Assembly: GCA_002914845.1 (NCBI GenBank)
Contig: JXTC01000121.1
Span: 511,292 to 575,291 of the forward strand
DNA from: Trema orientale
Taxonomy: Eukaryota > Streptophyta > Magnoliopsida > Rosales > Cannabaceae
DNA: 64,000 bases
Direction of reading: 5' to 3'
In this document: positions 57,928 to 64,000 of the stretch, one piece after another
Layout of the letters: each line of letters starts with the position of its first letter
Position numbering within the stretch: the stretch's first letter is position 1
Made by a program: the position numbers and the translations under genes
The notes under the pieces: model-generated
What the model saw: only the letters and a program-made list of their open reading frames with translations
Databases searched by the model: none
Told to the model about the DNA's origin: nothing

Positions 57928-58715
57928 GAGGTTTTATTATTGTCTGTTGACAGTCCAATTGATTCTTGGATTTTAGACTTAGGAGCCTCGTTTCATACCA
58001 CTGCACACTGTGAAATTATCGAGAATTACATTATTAGTAATTTTAATAAGGTGTATATGGCAAATAGAGAACTATTGGAGATTATTGGTATGGGTAATAT
58101 TCATTTGAAGATATCAAATGGATCAGTGTGGAAAATCCAGAAAGTAAGGCATGTACCAAGCTTGATGTGAAACCTTATCTCAGTAGGACAGCTTGACGAT
58201 GAAGGACATAGCGTACCCTTTGATGGTGGCTCGTGGAAGATCAGCAAAGAAGCTATAGTTATTGCTCGTGGAAACAAAATTGGACTTTTTATATGACTTT
58301 CAGCTGCAAAGATACATCAGTAGCTTTGGATGCCAGTATTAATTCAAGTTTATGGCACTATAGACATGGGCATATAAGTGATAAGGGAATAAAGGTCTGT
58401 CAAAAAGAAAGCTAACAGAGCTGAAGTCAGTTGAGCATAGTCTCTGTGAAAGCTATATATTTGGCAAACAGAAAAGGGTGAGCTTTTAGAGAACCACGTG
58501 TAGCAAAGTTGGAGCTGGCTTATACTGATGTATGTGGACCATATCTTGTAAAATCCGATGATGGCACAAGGTACTATGTCACTTTTATTGACAATTCGAG
58601 CAGAAAGGTATGGGTTTATATTCTGAGAAATAAATATAATGTCTATGGTGCTGGAATTTACCTAACACTTATGAAAAATCATATATGCATGGAAACTATG
58701 GAAAACACATTATAA
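57928..58715 (+). pseudogene. Copia protease, pre-integrase and integrase N-part relic
   Basis: SWILDLGASFHTT (about 57964-58002) is the aspartic protease active-site block with Leu where the catalytic D-S-G motif has Ser. VRHVPSLM, a stop, and NLISVGQLDDEG follow. LWHYRHGHISDKGIK (58350) is the pre-integrase His block, and LAYTDVCGPYLVKSDDG-RYYVTFIDNSSRKVWVY (58513-58626) is the integrase core with its first catalytic Asp. The frame ends at 58713. Confidence 0.82.
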
Positions 58716-58724
58716 TATTATGAA

Positions 58725-60431
58725 TGTAGTGGAAAAGTTAGCGGATTTAGGTTTTAAAATTTTTCATGAAAATAATTTTCGTAACCATAGATCATGCATG
58801 TATAATATACAGGATTATGTATAACATAAATCAAATTTAGATGCATAAACTCTAGAGATGAGATTTAGGATTTATCTCTTGTAGTGTGCTCCTCCTCAGT
58901 CTCCTTGTTGATGGTGATCAAATATCTAAGCCTAGATCTTCTTGTCTATGCTCTTGCTCTTAGTCAATGAGGTGAATGGGCACCAAGTTGAATCCTTCGT
59001 TGGGGAATGATCAAGCACACCTTCTTCATCCTTTGGAATACTGGGACGTGAGATGAGAACGTGAGGTTGCAGCTTCTCACTCTCTTTCTCTTAGCCTTGG
59101 CCGAATTCTCTTTCTCCTTTTCCCTCTGTTTCACGTGTAGCATTGTATGTGTTACTGTACAGGCTTTTATCTCATATATCTTATATATATGGGCCGAAAA
59201 TTGCTAATCCCAGTCTAACTAGGATTGAGCTTGTTCTCCAATTGGGGCTTTAAGTATATTTTTATAAATATGTCTAACTTATATAACTTATTTAAAAAAA
59301 TACCAAGTTCTGTGTAAAATCATTATTTTACACAATTTCATGAAACTAATTTCACGAGTACCACCAACCAATTAATGAGCTTTATTGAGTTAATAGATCC
59401 AAATAATCTAGACTCCAATAGTATGATAAATACATAATAACTCTTATTATGGTATTTATATAAATACTATTAGTAAATGGGACACTCCACTAAAGGCCTA
59501 ATACTGCATTCTTAAATTAAATATCATGATTTTTATAGAGATTTAGTCAACTAGTCTTGATTAACCGATCTATCTAGCATATTCTATACCACATGTAAAA
59601 TCTCTATACAATGCCATAGTTGAATAGGTGAAATTATCGTAATATCCCTCCAACACATATTTACTTTTAAGTTACCATATTTCTATCAAGGAATAATATT
59701 ATCGATAATTTTGTTCTCAATGACCATTTAGACAAAATTATCAACCAATTCCCAAAGTAAGTACTAAGATCTTATATTTAATTATTCCATGAATCTTGAA
59801 AGACCCTAAAGTAGTATTAATGTAGATTGTCCTTAACTATTTAGTGTTCCTGTCAATTCATAAATCATAAACTCTAATATACCAAAGTTCAACTCTAATT
59901 TCACAGAGGCTAGTTTTTTAACAGATCAAAATGCTACAACCCATAAAAGCAAGTCTAGTCAAATATCAAGGATTAATATCTACATACTAAGAGCTAGTTT
60001 ATAGAAATATTAAGAATTGAATTACAGCACTCCAATTCTTTATATTACCTGGTCCACTTCAATACACATAACTTATTTATGTTATACTAGTGTTTCTATC
60101 AGAACTCAGATACTTCAATGATTTGAGACACATCATTCCTGTTGAGATAGACAAACATTACAACTTTTTGTAAATAAAGTATTCCATCTTTATTTACAGA
60201 TTGTGAACTAGTTAATTTAGACTTAAATAAAGAAACAAGTCTCCCCATAATTAACACTTAATCATATTTATTTTTTTATACACAAATAAAGTCATAGAAT
60301 CTTTTTCAGATAAATAACTATTCAGCTGAGACTGTTTAATCTAGTAAATATCATAATTGCGTATAAGAGAAAGTTATTTACACTAAAAAGGTAAAATTAA
60401 AAATCTACTTTTTAGGGCAAATATCAAAGCA
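58725..60431 (-). repeat. Minus-strand LTR (1.7 kb) inserted in the copia element
   Basis: On the minus strand a PPT-like GGACAAGTGGGAGAC (60446-60432) is followed by TGCTTTGATATTTGCCCTAA at the start and TTTTCCACTACA at the end, a TG...CA LTR. The interior is non-coding. A further ~190 bp (60447-60635) would be the 3' internal part of that element. It has no partner LTR in the window. The insertion or a later deletion removed the host element's RT and integrase. Confidence 0.6.
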
Positions 60432-60639
60432 GTCTCCCACTTGTCCAAAAAGCAATTACTCATACTAACATACTAAAAAAATATTCTAATTGACTGAAAT
60501 TAATGAAAGCAAAAACTAAGTCTTCAACTAACAACTTAAATGATTAAGAAAATTAATGAAGATCATAAGCTCTTTCTTCATCATTTTCTTGACAAATTTG
60601 GGCTTATAAAGTTATATAGATACTGTAATGGCTGGTGAT

Positions 60640-61059
60640 TTAGATGACAGGAAGATTACTACTGAATGCGTGTACACTCTTGGAGATACAGCAGTTAGTT
60701 GGGTTTCTAAGTTGCAGAAGATAATTGCACTTTCAACTACTAAGGCAGAGTACATTACTGTGACAGAAGCTTTTAAATAAATGATATGGTTATAATTTTT
60801 CTTGGAGGAATTAGGTCATAAGCAAGAGAAGAGTGTATTATATTGTGACAACCAAAATGCGATTCACTTAGCAAGAAATCCTGTTTATTATGCTAGGACG
60901 AAATATATACAAGTTCGGTATCACTTCATAAGATCAGCCTTGAAAGATGGAGTATTGGTACTTGAGAAGATTCCAAGGAGTAAGAACCCAACTAATATGT
61001 TGACAAAAATAGTTACCATTGATAAACTGAAGCTATGTGCAGCTTTAGTTGGACTGTAA
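60640..61059 (+). pseudogene. Copia RNase H relic
   Basis: MAGDLDDRKITTECVYTLGD and AVSWVSKLQKIIALSTTKAEY (RNase H with Asp and Glu) run to a TAA at 60777. A second stretch, 60802-61059, continues with LYCDNQNAIHLARNP, ARTKYIQVRYHFIR and the conserved C-terminal NPTNMLTKIVTIDKLKLC. The order and end are those of plant copia Pol. Confidence 0.88.
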
Positions 61060-61135
61060 GTATAAAGAGGAGAGATGGACTACTGTATTGGTCAGGTGTA
61101 AAGACAAATTAAAATCAGTCTTCAAGTGAGAGAAT

Positions 61136-61767
61136 TGTTAGAGTAAAATTATGTGGGCTGTGTTAGGTGTGTTTAGGAGAACAAAAATAAATAAATAAAA
61201 AATTGGCAGGCCGCAGATGTTTTTTGCTAGAAATTAAATGCATCAGACAAGGTTGTAGGAGCAGGTGAAAAGAAAAGAAAAGAAAAGAAGATGAAGAATG
61301 CGTAAAACATTCATTGAAGCTGTATTCTCAGAGGAGGCGCCACATACTTCTATTTCGGTGCCGAATTTTAGATACATAGAATCGGTCAAAATCCAGGAAA
61401 TGATAAGGGCAGCTTCAACTATAAATAACTCATTTTCTCAGCTTCAAAATGTGTATCCAGAGAATACCAAAAAAAGGGAGGAATCCCAAACCGAGAGGAA
61501 GAGAAAGCTTTCAGAAAAAACCTTTAGAAGAAAAATTTTTGAGAAAATTTTTATCAGAAAAATTCCTGAGTGTAATTAGGATCAGAATTGTGAGTTACAA
61601 GTATTTGTAAATATTGTATAAATTTTCTCCCTATAGTGAAAGATCTATAATAATCTTGTAGACGTAACCAAATTAGTGAATCATGTAAATTATGTGCCTT
61701 TTTATTTCGCTTTATTTATCATTTTCATATTTTTACGTGTCTATTAAGGAGGTTACTTTTTCCAACA
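61136..61767 (+). repeat. 3' LTR of the copia element
   Basis: 632 bp from TGTTAGAGTAAAATTATGTG to TTTTTCCAACA. It aligns with the 5' LTR over most of its length with many substitutions and small indels. The ORF at 61298-61579 is LTR sequence and not a gene. Confidence 0.88.
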
Positions 61768-62858
61768 ACTCTATAGCTCTCCGCCGCCTTCTTTATACCC
61801 CAAATATGTAAGAATCACTCTAAACTTATTCAATTCTCATGATCATCCTTGTTTTCATGAAACAAAGATATTATGAAAATTTGGTAGCTTCAATCTCAAT
61901 GGTCTCAACGCCTTATACGATCATTTTTATTGTTAAAAAGTGGTTCTTACATTTCATATATTTATTTAATTTCTCTGTCTTAATTTTTCAGTTTTCAATT
62001 TGTTAAATTTCTTACTTGGACAAAATTTAAAAAGAAAAAAAAATTTATGTTACTTGCTAAAATCTTAATTTCATGTAAAATTAGATTTTAGTTTTTCCTC
62101 ATATGTCCGAATAAAGTAGCATTAACTGTCAATAGTTATCTTTTGTATTTTTTGTAACATATAATGAAATTGTGTCTTGCTGATGTATGACTGTTATGCA
62201 CCGTTTGCTTACTCTAACATAGGTTATTAATTTTCTTGATAATTATACAATTAGATTCGAGATAATATGAGTATAATATTAATTAAAGGATTGATAATTG
62301 TACAAGTAGATTTGAGATAATTAATATGCGATTGTTATTTTCTATTTTCTTTATAATTGTTTCAATCCTTAAGATGGCATTATAAATTACTGAATTGTCA
62401 TTACTCTAATATGTTTATTAAAAATTTATATTGTCTCCTGTTTGTGGAGTTTATTGTCTCATCTTGGTAGGAGTATATTGTCTCCCATTTGTAGAGTAAG
62501 TACAAAAGAAAAGGAAAAATGATGACCGAAGGAGGGAGAATGTAGGAGAATGTAGATCTCCCCATTTCGGTAGGATGCTACAACTTATATGCACATGATA
62601 AATAAAGAACAAATATGGCATTCTATTCGCAAAATCAACAATGATGCACATGGCGGATTTTTTATTCATGTTGGAAGTATTGATGTCTTACTTTGGGATA
62701 TTCCTATGGGTCAGGGATGTTGACACAAAAAATCTTTATTTTTTTGGAGTCAAGTGCAATGATAGTGTTTGTTTTCTGTTGCATGCATTTAGTTTTTTTT
62801 TTTTTTTTGTCCTTTTTTTCCTAACATCGTAGTCAATTAGTTTCTCTAGGATTGACTA
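61768..62858. other. Intergenic sequence
   Basis: AT-rich with short motif-free ORFs (62451-62669, 62641-62832). Nothing recognised. Confidence 0.4.
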
Positions 62859-62874
62859 AGATTATCTTAGGAGT

Positions 62875-63476
62875 GGAAAAAAAAAAACCCTTAACCTCTC
62901 TTTCTACTTGCATTTCCTCCTAACAAAAAAGCCAGCGCCGCCCCGCTTGGAGGCCTGAGAGGGGGTTTTCCCTTCTCCTTCTCCGGCCTCCTCTCCTCAC
63001 CCTCTTTTTCCTCCTCCTCTCCGCTTCTTTTTTCTTGTTCTTTTTCAGTTTTAATAAGTCCAGATCTAGATCTGGTTTGTAGTATCACCTTTTGTGTGAA
63101 TTTTAGTGCGGTCCAAATCTTAAATATGAGATTTCTTTTCAGATCTAGATCTGTTTAGTGGCCGGTTTTTATTTTGTTTTCTTTTTCACGGGCATAGATC
63201 TCAACTGGTGCTGGCCTCATATAGTCTACCCCACCAAGAATGCATCCAGGAGCAAGTGTTGAAGACAATAGATTGGTGGTGGTCCTTATTATCTCTTTCT
63301 CTTGAAGAATTAGGGTAACCTATATATTTGTTCGTAGTTGTGTTTGTGATCCATTTTTCGTCTCCTTTCTTTGAAGAGTTTGAAATTGTAATCCTTATGC
63401 TTACATTGCAATTTGAAACTTTTGCTTTGATTAATGATATTCTCTTGAGTAGTCCGTTTATATCAAAAAAAAAAAA
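62875..63476 (+). mobile_element. ~600-bp poly(A) retroposon (LINE-derived or SINE-like)
   Basis: A 17-bp direct repeat AAGATTATCTTAGGAGT / AAGATTATCTTAAGAGT (62858-62874 and 63476-63492, one difference) flanks the segment, which ends in a run of about 13 A. The 5' part is GC/CT-rich (CCAGCGCCGCCCCGCTTGGA) and resembles LINE 5' UTRs. The end TTTGATTAATGATATTCTC...TATC-polyA resembles plant L1 3' ends. It contains no RT, so it is a deleted non-autonomous copy. Confidence 0.8.
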
Positions 63477-63747
63477 AGATTATCTTAAGAGTAGAGAATT
63501 AACTTATCTATTCGAGGAGTTTTCTCTTCTAATTTAATCTGTTAGTATAAAACTTTATTTGATTATAATAACATATTTTTTTCCTAAAAAAAAATAATAA
63601 AAAAAAAACTTCTACAGAAACTTTTACTCAAAAAAAAAAAGGGAAGAAAAAAACTTTTACAGGAACTACATGTCGTTATATTGACTTAAAAAGTAGCAAA
63701 CTTCAAACGCGGTAACGACATATCGTTTTGACCCACGAAAGCAAAAC

Positions 63748-64000
63748 AACTTCACAAGAAACGACATTTTCCAGATTGAACGACTGGAAGAATACAGTAA
63801 TGAACAGTGAACACCCTGGATAGTGAGTGGGTTTGGGAAGGAACAAGGAGGGAGGGAGACGAAAAGAAAAAAGAAAGAGAAATAGGACGTTGAACAGTCG
63901 CAGGGGCAGAGCAAAACAACTGAATGGGTCCCCCTGCCCAGCGCAAAAGGCCACTTTCCGGACAATTAAATTGACAACACAAAGCATCTCGAGGTTAGCC
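63748..64000 (+). repeat. 250-bp dispersed repeat, copy 2 (cut by the window end)
   Basis: CTTCACAAGAAACGACATTT through GGGTCCCCCTGCCCAGCGCA, TTTCCGGACAATTAAATTGA to CTCGAGGTTAGCC aligns with 40160-40392. Preceding sequence (63660-63745) carries ATGTCGTT and ACGACATATCGTTTTG words like those at 5.4-5.8 kb. The three minus-strand ORFs here are mutually overlapping artefacts. Confidence 0.8.

Larger units (their letters stand above)
56299..61767 (+). mobile_element. Decayed Ty1-copia retrotransposon (Tork-like)
   Basis: LTRs at 56299-56981 and 61136-61767 share TGTTRGAGT-AAAAT-TGTGGGC starts, ACTATAAATAAC-C and -CCAACA/CCTAATA ends. Gag, protease, pre-integrase and the beginning of integrase are readable at 57138-58715 and RNase H at 60640-61059. 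The reverse transcriptase and most of the integrase are gone, replaced by a minus-strand LTR fragment (58725-60431). Flanking pentamers GCCCT and ACTCT no longer match. The element is dead. Confidence 0.9.

Noticed and set aside
61298..61579. 93-codon ORF
   Set aside because: It lies entirely within the 3' LTR and is matched by the 5' LTR without a conserved frame.
62891..63088. 65-codon charged minus-strand ORF
   Set aside because: It reads the CT-rich leader of the poly(A) retroposon.

Overview
The window is nuclear DNA from a flowering plant, very probably a eudicot. It is AT-rich and intron-bearing. It carries a MIR167 precursor, an intronless autoinhibited P2B Ca2+-ATPase, seven-exon aldo-keto reductase genes and plant-type transposons (Sirevirus and Tork-like copia, L1 LINE, MULE, hAT, CACTA-like). 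The species cannot be fixed from sequence alone. Two ambiguous bases occur, at 10263 and 27284.

Layout. 0-2.5 kb: a TTGAC/GGTCAA repeat field beside fragments of a transposon-type Ulp1 protease. 2.9-5.0 kb (minus): a complete but dead seven-exon aldo-keto reductase (AKR) copy. 5.4-14.2 kb: nested repeats, including two copies of a 240-bp MITE in opposite orientation, minisatellites, a 5'-truncated L1 LINE (minus), a hAT-like element with an exact 8-bp target duplication, and a small CACTA-like end. 14.3-22.1 kb: a Sirevirus-like LTR retrotransposon with 1.5-kb LTRs, intact PBS and PPT and a broken gag, but almost no pol. 24.4-26.2 kb (minus): a second AKR copy with clean exons 1-5 and a damaged 3' end. 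27.2-31.3 kb: a degenerate MULE flanked by a 10-bp direct repeat. 34.5-34.8 kb: MIR167 with a TATA box. 37-46 kb: mostly intergenic sequence with small inverted-repeat elements and one or two unidentified open exons. 46.4-49.5 kb (minus): the only full-length intact protein gene, a 1030-aa ACA12/ACA13-type Ca2+ pump. 49.8-55.6 kb: duplicated sequence upstream of the pump and several MITE-like elements. 56.3-61.8 kb: a decayed copia element interrupted by a minus-strand LTR fragment. 62.9-63.5 kb: a short poly(A) retroposon with a 17-bp target duplication. A 250-bp dispersed repeat occurs at 40.15, 55.5 and 63.7 kb.

No operon-like functional link joins the host genes. The Ca2+ pump (calcium export), MIR167 (silencing of ARF6/ARF8-type auxin response factors) and the AKR relics look like independent loci separated by transposon insertions. 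The most informative structures are the pol-deleted Sirevirus with many internal PPT-like and PBS-like motifs, the MULE with a stem-loop and an antisense ORF inside it, the two AKR copies at different stages of decay, and small elements whose boundaries can be fixed by target-site duplications.
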